Origin: Erinaceus europaeus | Taxonomy: Eukaryota > Chordata > Mammalia > Eulipotyphla > Erinaceidae | Direction: 5' to 3' | Assembly (NCBI RefSeq): GCF_950295315.1 | Contig: NC_080171.1 | Location: forward strand, 27,968,682-28,032,681 | DNA length: 64,000 nucleotides | Shown: positions 1 to 12,900 of the stretch, piece after piece | Numbering within the stretch: the first letter of the stretch is position 1 | How the letters are laid out: each line of letters opens with the position of its first letter | Program-made: the position numbers and the translations under genes | Notes under the pieces: model-generated | Told to the model about the DNA's origin: nothing | Seen by the model: the letters and a program-made list of their open reading frames with translations, nothing else | Databases searched by the model: none

Positions 1-120
1 TCATTATGAGGAGTTATTCAATTGAATTAATTTAGCATTTTAATTGAATCCCCTGGGCTGGTCGAGCTTCTGATTGGCAGGGGCTACAATCACAATTGTG
101 TTTTCATTTAGGTCGCAGAG
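1..120. promoter_or_regulatory. AT-rich putative conserved element in NACC2 intron
   Basis: This repeat-free AT-rich block lies in the NACC2 intron upstream of the first visible exon. It contains a perfect 12-bp palindrome, ATTCAATTGAAT (16-27), a second AATTGAAT at 42-49, and a perfect 10-bp palindrome CACAATTGTG (91-100) holding two overlapping SOX-type ACAAT sites. TAATT cores are homeodomain-type. Regulatory function is inferred from motif density only. Confidence 0.35.
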
Positions 121-1802
121 AAAACCAAGCAGTCTAGTTTATGCTTCCACCCACCCCCAGCAACCCTCCAGCCCTCTAAGTGTTCACATCCTGCATGTGT
201 GGGCTAACGAGCTCAGGTTCTGGATGGCCGCTCACAGTCAGAAATGGGTTCTTCTGGGGCTGGGGGGTTGCGGGGGGGAGCTCAGTTAGGTTCAGAAGCC
301 CATCAGGAGTTGGACTTTGAGATTTTCATCTTCTCAGTGTTGGGATTTACTACACCCCACTGCTTCCTTTTCCTTCCTCTCCCCCATCCCACCTCATCAC
401 CACGGCTTCACTGTCCAGGCCAGCTTTTTCAAGTAGAAAGACAAAAGAAAAAATTACACAGGGAAAGACCACAGCACTGAAACTTCTTTTAGTGCATTAG
501 TAGCCAGGCTCCAGCCTAGGCATTGTGCCTGACCAAGCAGATGCACTCTCCAAGTGAGCTATCTTGTCCCCTTCTTGTCTGTCTTTAAAGCCGTCAATGG
601 AAAGAGAAAAGTTGATGGCTTTTAGCCAGGCTAGTTGGGGGCTGTCGTGCTGTTTTCCAGTACTCTTTCCATGGCTCATCAAGGGAGCCCCAGACAAAGG
701 GCCCTACTGACAGTACCCCTCCAGACAGAATGGCCTGGAAGTTCCTCTTCAGGAGGGCTCTGGCTCTCTCTGGTACCCCACTGCCTCACCCCAGTGGGCA
801 GCTTCCTTCATGGGTTCCCCCTGAGCTAACTCTCTCACTCTTCCCCTCTGCAAAGCTGCTGAAGGGTATTCTCACATCTTTGATTTTGGGGTAAGGTGCA
901 GCTAGGGGTGTGTGTGCAGAGCTTCTTCTGGGCCCTGATCCCTGGGATCTGCAGGGTTTCCCCCACTTCTTGGAGCACTGGTGTGAAGCCCCTGCAAGTG
1001 CTGGTTTAGGGTCCTCACAACTTTCTTTCCTCCACTCCTCAAGAAAGAAACTAGTCTTCTTCCCCGATGAGAATCAGTGTATCATCCATAAAGCCTGAAC
1101 AAGAGAAAGGGCCAAGTGAGACCTGAAAGCTTCCTGAAAACCTCTGCTCCATGGGAGCGTGTAAATGACCTGTGGCATTTTTCACCATTTCCTCTTCTGT
1201 AAAATTAGGGTGCAATTCAGCTTCCAGGAGCCTTTTTTCCATGGGCTGCACTCCTATTTGAGGAGCCCTCCTATGGCCTGACTGATCTTACCACAGTCAG
1301 CTCAATCCTGTGCTCACTAATGCTCTGGGGCCCCTAGGCTTGCACCCCCCATCTGCCCTCCCTCCACTCTCCACCTCCCTGGTTCCCTCACCATTGCTGA
1401 AAGTGCTTTGGTATTTGAAGAGGGCTCCAGAGGCCAGGTGGTTGCTTCCCAAACCCAACCCATGGGCCAAGTTAGGGAATCCCTAGAGGCTAGAAAGGTA
1501 GTTTGTAGACAGCCCTTTGAAGCATGTGACCAGGACACGCACATGCACACGCGCGTGACAAGCCCTTAGCACAGCTAGGAAAGCCTGCAGTGACCTTCCT
1601 CAGCCCTGGGTGTCCCTGGCATGTGTGGGAGTCTGCCGGGGTGACACATCCAAAGAAGCTGCTCTCCCAAGTTCCTCCCTCTCCCATGCCTCTTGACCCC
1701 ATGAGCAGCCCTTTTTGGGTCTGAGCAGCCTCCCAGGAAGGTCATGGCCCAGAGTGCTGGGGGTGAAAGTGAGGACCTGATTTCCTGATTGGGGCTCTGC
1801 AG
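121..1802 (+). other. NACC2: NACC2 intron (3' part)
   Basis: Intronic sequence ending in an acceptor whose AG is at 1801-1802. It contains an old antisense SINE fragment near 425-572. I see no gene or other strong feature in it. Confidence 0.7.
425..572 (-). repeat. Old tRNA-derived SINE fragment
   Basis: The reverse strand reads as a diverged tRNA-SINE head followed by a purine-rich tail. The same layout, 'cacagcactgaaact' next to an A/G-rich tail, recurs near 36118-36265. Confidence 0.45.
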
Positions 1803-4045
<2,243 letters not shown>

Positions 4046-7000
4046 AGGCGCAGGGACGGTACTAGCTGCTTGCATGCATTACTAATACAATGTGATCAAG
4101 CCACTCACCTACTGAACTGCTACTGTTGCCTGAAAAAAATGTGATTTTTATTCTGCTTGTATTTAAAATTTATGAAGGAAACAAATGCATTCGTTATACT
4201 GTAAATGATTAGGCCACTGGGGACCGAGTGGCAGAAAGGTCCCAGGGCTTCTTTTTGATATTCTCCAGGTTAGTCTCCAAGAGGTAGCTCCTCTCCCCCT
4301 GCTCGGGTAGGGAGACAGGCCCACCCATGCCCCGGCATCCAACCTGCCCGAGCCGCCAGCTTTCCTGCTCCCACCATCCACCACCTGGGGACACAGCCAG
4401 GGGCTGGTGAGGCCTGTGGCACAGGAGCCCCTTTCTAGCCCACAGGACCCAGCCCACCTCTCTGGGGCCATAGGCCTCAACCCCCAGGGCCAAACTCCTT
4501 TTTTCCCTTCTTCCTGGGGGTCAGGCCTGCCGAGTCCAGTTGTGTGTGTGTGTGGGGGGGGGGGTGTAAGGGTACAAGTGTGTGTGTGGAGCTTATGTGA
4601 GCTCAGATTTGAGCATGTGTAGGCACACAACACGTGTGTGCTGGACGTGTGTACAAGTCTGCATATGATGAAGGTGTGCATGAGTGCATGTGGGTATGTG
4701 TGAGCACATGGGGTATATGTGCTAAGTGTGTGTGGGAGCAGCTATGATGGGACAGCAATGGGCCTTGTAGGTCTCTGTGGGTGGAGATGGCTTCTGGGCT
4801 AGACCTCCTCTCCCTAGCACCCTTCCATGGCATCTGCCAACCACAGAGCCCATGCCCCTCCATCCATCTTGACCCCCGGCCAGTGACCCAGCCCTGAGCT
4901 CCGTTCCCCAGGTGCCTGGGTCTTGTGCGTGGGCATCCTGAGGGTGGGCCACTGTCCTTGCAACCCTTGGCCTCCTCAGCCACACTGGGATTCTTTGTTG
5001 GTTTGTTTTCATCTAACTCAGATAAGATTTCATACATGTTTTTGGAAACTTTCAGACCCAAATAAGCAAAAAAGCTGGGGGGTGGGGGGGGTGGTGAAGG
5101 GGAGGGATGGATGTCCCTGCCTGCCACCTACTTGGGCTTAGAAAGTCCCCCACCCTGGGCCAGGTTCTACTCACTCTCTTAGGAGGCAGGTGTCTGGGGT
5201 GGGTGATGAAGGAGGTTGTGGCCTGGAAAGTGGAGTGGACCCCTTCAGCATCCGACTCGCCCATTTTGTGCTGTGAGCCTTGGGTGTGTGCACCTCTGAG
5301 GATTTAGGTGGGCATAGGCCTGAGCCTGGCAGCTTGTAGAGGGCACCTGGGAGCAGCAGGTGAGCAGCTTCCAGAAGGCATGATGGGGGAGCAGCTAGGA
5401 AGAGCCCATGGGAATTGTTCCCTTGAGGCTGGAATACTCACTTTGAAGTATAATTGCTGTTTTTTTTTTTTTTTGGGGGGGGATGAGGAATACAGATTTT
5501 GAGCTATGACCCAGAGAGGGTTGTATCTCTGTCAGGGGCTGACTTTCTTCAAGTCCCGGGCAGCTCTACAAGTGACTAGATATGTCCCCTCTATTCTAAG
5601 ATGGAAGAAACAGCTGCTTCCTCTCTGCCTAACCCCTGCCCCCACCTGTGTGTGTGCAGATCCAGCAGGTGGCTCAGAGCTTCCTTGAGCCCCAGAGCTG
5701 CCTCCCACACCCACAGAGCTATGCCCGGGGAGCCCACTGTGGGACTACTCGGGTGCTTAGACTATCCCATGTGGGCTCCTCCTTCCCTAGTAAAGAGACC
5801 TTGGGCCTTTCTAGCAGGCCCTAGCATGCCTGATTCCAGAGAGATCTGGTGGCATCCAGAAAAGGATGAGGACCCAGGTACCATGGGGGCACAGTCCCTG
5901 TGCCCACCCATCCCTGCCGAAGTCCCAAGGCAGGCTTTCCCCCTGCCCTTTTTCTGTCTTGGACCCTGACAGAGGTGGAGCCCACCTGGACCTGGATCAG
6001 GTCCTCCCACCATGCAGTGGCCATACCCCCTGGCAGTTAGGTAGTAGAGGGGATAAGGCTAAGCCCACCCTGTCCCCTCTGGAGTTTCCTTCATCTGCAC
6101 CCCTCCTCCCCAATTTGCACTTTAATTTGACCATCCCTGGGGACCTTCCGGGACAGTCCCACCTGTCCCGGCTGCTGACAGAAGGGCTCTCTCCCTCTCC
6201 ACTCCAAAGTGGGCCTGTCCCCACTGCGGCAGGAATGGGGAGTCTGCCGCTGGCCCGCAGGGACAAGGAGTCACACAGAGAAGGCCTGACCACCACTCAG
6301 GCCAGCACAATGTCTGTGACCTCTGTCCCTTTGTCGTTTCTGTAACTGCAGTCTTGTTTTGTTGTTCTGGGGAAGGAAGGCAAGAGCTATAGGTAAAACT
6401 GTAATACTACTTAAATGTGAATGGGTTCTGAGCTCTCCCGGCCCCCGGAGGGCCCGGGCTGAGTTTTTGCACTAATGTGCCCCATGTGGTGGACACAGGG
6501 GGCCGGAGTGTTTGCAGGCTGGCAGGGCTGATGATTGTATCTGCCGGGGCGCTCCCTCCGCGTCCTGAATGTTCCTGAATGTTCTGAGGGGCAGGCGGTG
6601 GCAGGCCTGGGCTCGGAGGGGCCTTCCAGAGTGCCTTAGCATCTTTTGATCATTTTTTTTTTTCCCAAGGAAAACCAATTTTGAAAACCAGACCCTCCCC
6701 CCTCCTCTGTTTACACACCGACTAACCCCTGTTCCTTGAGCGAGCTCCTGACTCACCCAGCCCCTGTAGACCAAGAAAAGAGCCACTCAGTATTTATGAG
6801 ATGTCCGCACCTTTATCCCTAAGCTTGACTATTAGCAATACGCATATACTACATAGAGTCTATTATAGAGCTAAGTTATATCAGCGCCTTCAGGAGGAGA
6901 GAAGGGGCTGGACTGTGCTGGGGCTGCAGTGGGAGCGGCCAGGGATCAGAGCCACTCCTGCCCTCCCCTGCCCTCCCCAGTGGGCAGGAAGCTGGGACAG

Positions 7001-8272
7001 GAGTGCAAAAGGTCCAGAAGAAGGGACCGGGAGATGTGACAGATACTGTGAGCTTAGGGGTGGGGGGGAGGAGGTCCCTGCCCGCCTGGCCAGCATGCCT
7101 CGGTACTTGAATTCTATCTTGTTTTCTGCACTGTATCTGGTCTTGCCCAGAGTCCTCTGTGGTTGCTTCACTTTGCATTGGGTTTAATTGTCTTACCTTG
7201 CCCCTGAATGTGACCAGGAACGCAGCAGTGGACAGACAGGAGACAAGGGAGGAGAAAGCCCCAAGTAGACGGCCTGTAGCCCCATCCTGGGGTCTTGCTG
7301 CTGCTGGCACCCCAGGCCCGGGACTGTGAACCTGGATACCTGAGTTTTATCCCCTTCAGTAGGAAGACACATTCTTGAGCCTCAGAATGGAGAGCTGGGT
7401 GAGAAGGAGGGGCTGCTAACATGGTGGCTGGTTCCTATCTGGCCAGACCAGCAGGGAGCCCCAAAGCTGCTTCTCCTCTGGGACACTGGTATGCCCAGAA
7501 TGACCTGTCACCACGGTGGCTGGAACTTTCTAGTATCAACCAGTGGCCACCCCAGCTGCTTACTGCTTATAATGCTCAGCAGCCAGGTTATTTTTACAGA
7601 CGTGATCTGGCTGCAGTTGGAAAAAGTTCTGTGGCTCACTGACCATCTGAAAACTCTGAGTAAACCTCTGTTTGTCTCTACTAGCGGTAAATCCTCAACA
7701 CAGAATTGAGAGCTCATAGCTGTCTCGAGCTTTAACTACTGTTTCAGAATGCCACTGCTGCATAACCCTGTCATCATGCCAGCCAGCTTAGTGGTGCATG
7801 TCACCCTCTGGGGACCGGAGATCATTAGGGCTTGGTACAAGATGTTTCTAAAATGGCAAAGGTTTTTTTGGTTTGTTTGTTTTTTGTTTTTGTTTTTGTT
7901 TTCTTTTTGTTTTTTGTTTGAGTTGTTTCTTTGAAAAAGAAAAAAAATTTATGTAGAATTGAAAGCATTTAGATTGGACAACCTGCTTGAATTCTGATCA
8001 TTCGCTTCCATTGTTAGTGTTTTGCACATGATTGTAATTTTTATGTCAAAATAAGCCAAAACTTGCAATACTATTTTTAGGAGATGACAAAAAAAATGAA
8101 CTAAGCATACAATGTATAAATATTTTTGACTTGAACATTTGGACGGCACTGGTGCAAACAGACCATTCATCCTTTGGACGGAATGTTTGGGCAAAGAGAC
8201 TTTTTAAACGGAGATTTTTTTCCCAGAGTCTGTTGAGGGGTTAAACTAGTACTGTAACTCATGACTGTTAGA

Positions 8273-8278
8273 AATAAA
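8273..8278 (+). terminator. NACC2: Proximal candidate poly(A) signal of NACC2
   Basis: AATAAA in 'gaaataaatagg', followed within about 30 nt by GT-rich 'ggttgttctgtg'. It could give a shorter 3'UTR. Confidence 0.5.
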
Positions 8279-8635
8279 TAGGTTGTTCTGTGCTATGTAG
8301 GAAGGTTTGTTCCACAGCACCACTGAGTTAGATTTCTGCCGCAGAAAATGCGAGCCATTTGTTTGTTTATTTGTTTGTTTGTTTGCTTGAAGGAGGGAAC
8401 CTTTGTTTTGTTCTTCCTGCCTCTTCACTCTCCTTCCTGCTGCTACTCAGCAGAATCAAGACTGTTGCTTTGTAGCCATGGCTGACACTGTATCAATAAC
8501 TCAGACAACAACAACATCCAGCGACCAGGAAACCCAGGGCTTCGAGCTCAGAGCGTTTGGTAAGGTGGAAATCCGTTACAAACGGGGATGTGATCTTAAT
8601 TGTAAAGCGCTTTGTAAAATTCACATTTACAAAAT

Positions 8636-8641
8636 AATAAA
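8636..8641 (+). terminator. NACC2: Distal poly(A) signal of NACC2
   Basis: AATAAA in an AT-rich context, with T-rich downstream sequence 'ttgctttcattttattttt'. The sequence changes to simple repeats and SINEs soon after, so this is the likely gene end. Confidence 0.65.
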
Positions 8642-8807
8642 GTCAATTCAAACCCAGTTGCTTTCATTTTATTTTTCCCCCATGGCTAGTGGGTTCGGGA
8701 AGAAGACCTTGAGAAAGGGTAGGGGCTTGGGGGGTACAGCAAGCCCCACAATACCCCATAAGCCAAGAATCCCCACCCCAGGCTTATAGTCTCCACCTAC
8801 CCCCCAA

Positions 8808-8819
8808 GCGCGCGCGCGC

Positions 8820-8876
<57 letters not shown>

Positions 8877-8878
8877 CA
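8808..8878. repeat. (GC)n(TG)n microsatellite
   Basis: A GC dinucleotide run (8808-8820) continues directly into a TG run to about 8878. This is alternating purine-pyrimidine sequence with Z-DNA potential. Confidence 0.95.
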
Positions 8879-8999
8879 CACACACCTACCTCTCCAACTT
8901 CTTACAAAAGAAGGGAGCTGGGCATCCTCTTGGGGGAGGGGGGAGGGTGCTGCATTGAGCCCTATTAGACCTGAGCAGGGGCTCCCCTTTTTCTATTTC

Positions 9000-9125
9000 T
9001 TTCATACTTTCTCTTTCTCCTCCTCCTCTTCCTCCTCCCTCTCTTCCTTCTTCCTCTTTTTTCTCCTTTTCCTCTTCCTTCTCCTCTATCTCCTCCTCTC
9101 TCTCCTCTTCCTCCTCCTCTCCCAC
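9000..9125. repeat. Polypyrimidine (CT-rich) tract
   Basis: About 125 bp of almost pure C and T, built from TCC, CTT and CCTCTT units. It directly precedes a fragment of an antisense SINE, so it may be an expanded SINE tail. Confidence 0.9.
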
Positions 9126-9837
9126 CCCCTCTTTAACCAAAGTACTGCTGAGCTTTGGCTTGTGGTAGTGCCAGGGGTTTTTTGTTTGTTTGTTTGTTTG
9201 CATAACCACAGACTTCTATCTTCCTGATGTCCCTTTTCTTTTTCTATCTGCAACCTGGGGCAGTCGCCTTACCTGCCTGCCACCTTGTTCCAGGTTTGGG
9301 ACAGCCTCTGTCCCCTGCACCACTGCCTCTCCCTGGGCCAGATCTGCCCCCAGATGGAGGGAGAGGGAGCTGCAGCAGTATGGAACAGAGCTGGACACAC
9401 AAGTGGAATTGGGGGCGCCCTGAGGCCAGCCTAATCCTCCATCTCCAAATTGACTCTGAAGCCAATCCTTCAGGTCAGCTTCAGACTAGGGTTCAGATCT
9501 GGAAGTGTCCCCCCACCACCACCACTTTGCTTCTTTTGCTGTGTCAACAAAGACCTTTCTGGACCCCCATGTGACTTCACATCACTATTCCCCTCTCTGT
9601 AGACCTGGCTGGGATTTTGGCCGCACAAGTACTCCACTTCTGCAGAGGTCTCTTCCAGAGGGGGTGCCTGGTCTTCTTATAAAGCAGCCCATCCCATCGC
9701 CCCTTTTCCTGGCCTTGCAGCACCTGTTCTGCAGAACCAGGCTGTGAAGGGGTTTTTTGTTTAAGTGCTACCAGTATCATTAAGGCTCAATACCTGCTCA
9801 TCAAATCCACTGCTCCCCGTAGCCTTTTTTTCTTCTT

Positions 9838-10018
9838 TGATAGGACAATGAGAAATTGAGAGGGGGATGGTGATAGGGAGAGAAACAGAGATACCTGCAG
9901 TACTTGCTTCATCACTCATGAAGCTTCCTTCCCTGCAGGTGGGGAGTGGAGGCTCGAAGCTGGGTCCTTGCACATGGTTACATAGGCTCCTAACCAGTTG
10001 CTCCAGTGCCCAGCCCCC
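9838..10018 (-). mobile_element. tRNA-derived SINE, family B
   Basis: The reverse strand shows a head starting GGGGCTGGGCA and a core with CACCTGCAGG and GAAGC. The purine-rich 'gagaaattgagaggggga' on the + strand is the reverse of the pyrimidine tract. Confidence 0.75.
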
Positions 10019-12192
10019 TAGCTGTGGTTCTTTGGTCGCTGCTCCATCATGACACCCTTGAGGACAGGGAAACTAAATTTCCTCAGGAAGTGTCCCCTGG
10101 AGCCACGGCCAGTGCTGGGAAGGCTAATGAAATGGGTGAACACAGGTTCCAAGTAGGCCCTCTGCACAAGGGACCTCACAGTAATGAGCGCTTCAATTTA
10201 GGGTCACCCTGAGTCTCTCTACATGGTCTATCCTCATCCCAGGGCAAAGGCCACCAGGCTAGAGGTTTGGGCTCTTGTTTAGAGAGCTGTCCTCTAGGGC
10301 CATCAGAGTCAGTGGCTCTGTGGTAGCCCACTTCCCCCTAGACCTCAGTGTTGCAGGATTCTGCAGAGTCCTTTGGGATTCTGGGCTCCCAGATCCCTGC
10401 CTGCATGGATGGGCACACTTGGGAACCCCACCAGCCTCCAAATGCTCCATAACAGCCAGAATATGGGGGTGGGGAGAAACAGGTCATTGGAAGGAGGGTC
10501 TCACCCTGGAGCCCAGCAGCCCTGCCACTGTGGAGCCAGCCTCCCAGCCCCCTCTTGTTTAGGGGGGTATCCTGCACTTGCAGCCTGTGCTCTCCCCAGG
10601 CCAGTCCTTCAGTCACCTTCCTGCCCTTGATCCAATGACAGAAACTGGCTGAGGCATCAAAACCTCTGGTTTATACCCTCACCCCTTTGTCCTGGCCCCA
10701 TGGGAGGAGGATGCTGCAACAGCACCAACCAGCTCTGCCAGGCCTTTGTTCCACACAAAGGCCCCAAGCCCCTGCTGTGGGTCCTGGGCTGGGGGAGGGT
10801 TCTGCTGGGGGTGGGGGGGGGGGAGGAACTGGCTGGATCCTGGGATGCCAGAGGTGGGGAAGGCTAGACTGGAGTGGGGATGTTGAAGAGGGATTCAGCT
10901 TTTGCATAGCTCTGCCCATGATTGGTAAACTTTGAGACCCCAGTTTCTCATGACCTCCCACTTGTGGGCACCCCACCTTTCTATGGAAGTGTCGGTGAGA
11001 GTAGCCCCAACCCTTGACTACTGACCAGCAGCATTGAGCTTCTGCAGGCATTAGTCTTGCTGGAATGCAGCCCCCACCCCTCACTGTCCACTCATGTGAG
11101 GCTTGGGAACTTCTCCGAAGTGGGACACAGGCACTTTGGAGGGAAGTCGGAGGACAGGTAGGCAGTAGCCCAGAGGTGTGTGGTCTTCTCCCCTCTCCTG
11201 GTCAGACAGGGAGGGATGACAGGACTAAGGGAAGGAGACCCCTCATGGCCCCCACTCTGGATAGGCACAAGTGGGGCTGAGGCTGGAGCAGGAGCAGCTT
11301 CACCAGGGCTCTCCAGGGACAGAGTTAGGAGGTGTGGCGCTGCAGGACACATCCTTACACTCATCAAAAAACACTGACTCCCTCTTGGGGTCTGGCTTTT
11401 GAGGATCCCTGGGATCTATGGACAGTAGTAGGGCTGAAAAATCAGGGAGGGGCCTAGGAGGCAGTCTTCCAAGATAGAGGTTGGTCTGGAGGTGAGCTTC
11501 CAGGAGCTCATCTGAGTGACTGCCCCCATCCTCCTCCTTTGGGGTGGGATTGGCTGCAGGAGTATACTCTGAGGGCCTGGAGAGAGATCATGGTGGCTGG
11601 GGTGGGGCATCCTAAGTGGGCAGTGCTGGCCCAGGTGGCCAAGTTACTGAACATACCTGAAATGTTTTCAGACAGACCCCAAACCACCCACCTGCCCTAG
11701 GGGACAAGGGCCTCCTAAGTGAGCAAGCCTCCTGGGGTGATAAGTAACTAACAGCTCCAGACAGTGGGGTCAGGCTGAGGGTAGCGACATTGCTGGAGGC
11801 TGTATTTCCCAGAAAGCAGCCTGTTCCCCAGGACCACCCACTGGAGCAGACAGGGTAGAGATTTGACTGGTAACCACCAGACTGGGCCACAGCCACTTGC
11901 CCTGGACTGGGTATGTAGATCAGGCCTCAATTTCCCCATATTTATAAGGAAGGTCCTGGCTCATGTGTGCAGACCCATCCTAATTGCACTGGGTAAGGAC
12001 AGGAGTGGCCCCAGGAAGTGGGCAGCTCCCTACTGGCTGGATAGCAGCACAGGGTCCATAGTTACTGCCAATTCTGCTTACAAGCCACCCCCTTGGGGAT
12101 TCCAGCTGGGAGAAGAACTCACCCTTCAGGCCGTTGGCCAGCCCTTATCTTGGGTATGGGAACAGCAGAAGCCCCCTCAAAAAAGCAGTCAG

Positions 12193-12395
12193 AGCACAAG
12201 GACCCTCATAAGGATCCCGGTTTGAACCCCGGCTCCCCACCTGCAGGGGAGTCGCTTCACAGGTGGTGAAGCAGGTCTGCAGGTGTCTATCTTTCTCTCC
12301 TCCTCTCTGTCTTCCCCTCCTCTCTCCATTTCTCTCTGTCCTATCCAACAACGCCAACAACAATAATAACTACAACAATAAAAAAAGAAAAAAAG
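12193..12395 (+). mobile_element. 5'-truncated SINE, family A, with TSD
   Basis: The element begins inside the tRNA-like head, just before box B ('ggtttgaacccc'), and runs through the core hairpin, the TCTC tract and the AAC/AAT tail. A perfect 11-bp duplication, AAAGCAGTCAG, flanks it (12182-12192 and 12396-12406). Confidence 0.9.
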
Positions 12396-12404
12396 AAAGC
12401 AGTC

Positions 12405-12640
12405 AGGGCTCTCTGGTGGGGAGCTGCATGAGGACCAGATTGCCTTACATGCATGTGACCCAGTGTTCAAGTCCCATCCCTTCTATGTAGTGCTGTTGCA
12501 ACTGGAGGGAGCTTTGGTGTTGTGGTGTCTCTTCTCCCTCTATCTGTAGCTCTCTGTCTCTCTATCTGAATGACAAAGCAGCCCAAAGTGGTGGCATCAT
12601 GTCTGAGGCCCCTGACTCAGCAGAATAATACTGAGTCTAA
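12405..12640 (+). repeat. Older SINE of a different family
   Basis: tRNA-like 5' sequence ('ggggagctgcatgaggacc...gttcaagtccc') is followed by a tract rich in 'tctctgtctctctatctg'. It is more diverged than families A and B. Confidence 0.55.
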
Positions 12641-12699
12641 GCAGGATTTCCTAGGCAGGTGCTAGTTACCTCCAGAGGCTGTAGGTTTGGGTCTCTAGT

Positions 12700-12900
12700 T
12701 TTTGTTTTTGCTTTTTTGGTACCAGGGTTATTGGGGCTCCATGACTGCATGATTGTACTGCTCCCAGTAAACTTTTTTAAAAAAACATAGAGGGAAAGAG
12801 AGAGGTGAGAGACATCACAGCACCACTGCATCACCATAGTGGTCAAGGGCTCACACCCAAGTAAAGTGTGTACTCTACTGGGTGAGCCATCTCCTGGCCC
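12700..12900 (-). repeat. Old SINE, antisense
   Basis: A purine-rich 'gagggaaagagagaggtgag' stretch followed by 'ctctactgggtgagccatctcctggcccc' is the usual appearance of an antisense tRNA-SINE here. Confidence 0.5.

Larger units (their letters stand above)
4046..8662 (+). other. NACC2: NACC2 3'UTR
   Basis: About 4.6 kb from the stop codon to just past an AATAAA. I see none of the lineage SINEs here although they are dense elsewhere, which fits transcribed, constrained sequence. It contains a TG-rich simple repeat (4541-4740), a T/G-rich tract (7866-7922) and a short TTTG repeat (8358-8387). AT-rich stretches at 6780-6880 and 7720-8290 look like conserved 3'UTR islands. The extent is inferred from poly(A) signals, not from transcript data. 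Confidence 0.75.
8663..12180. other. Intergenic sequence downstream of NACC2
   Basis: It holds a GC/GT microsatellite (8808-8878), a polypyrimidine tract (9000-9125), SINE pieces (about 9133-9180 and 9838-10018) and otherwise unique sequence. I find no gene. Confidence 0.6.

Noticed and set aside
4163..5127. Antisense open frames of about 170 codons over the NACC2 3'UTR
   Set aside because: They read through TG-rich simple repeat and show no domain; the strand opposite a gene end is a common place for chance frames.
9838..10018. Small antisense frames over SINEs (also at 12145, 32048, 38200, 47406) as genes
   Set aside because: They repeat the same translated SINE core ([14 protein letters not shown]) at every family A copy.
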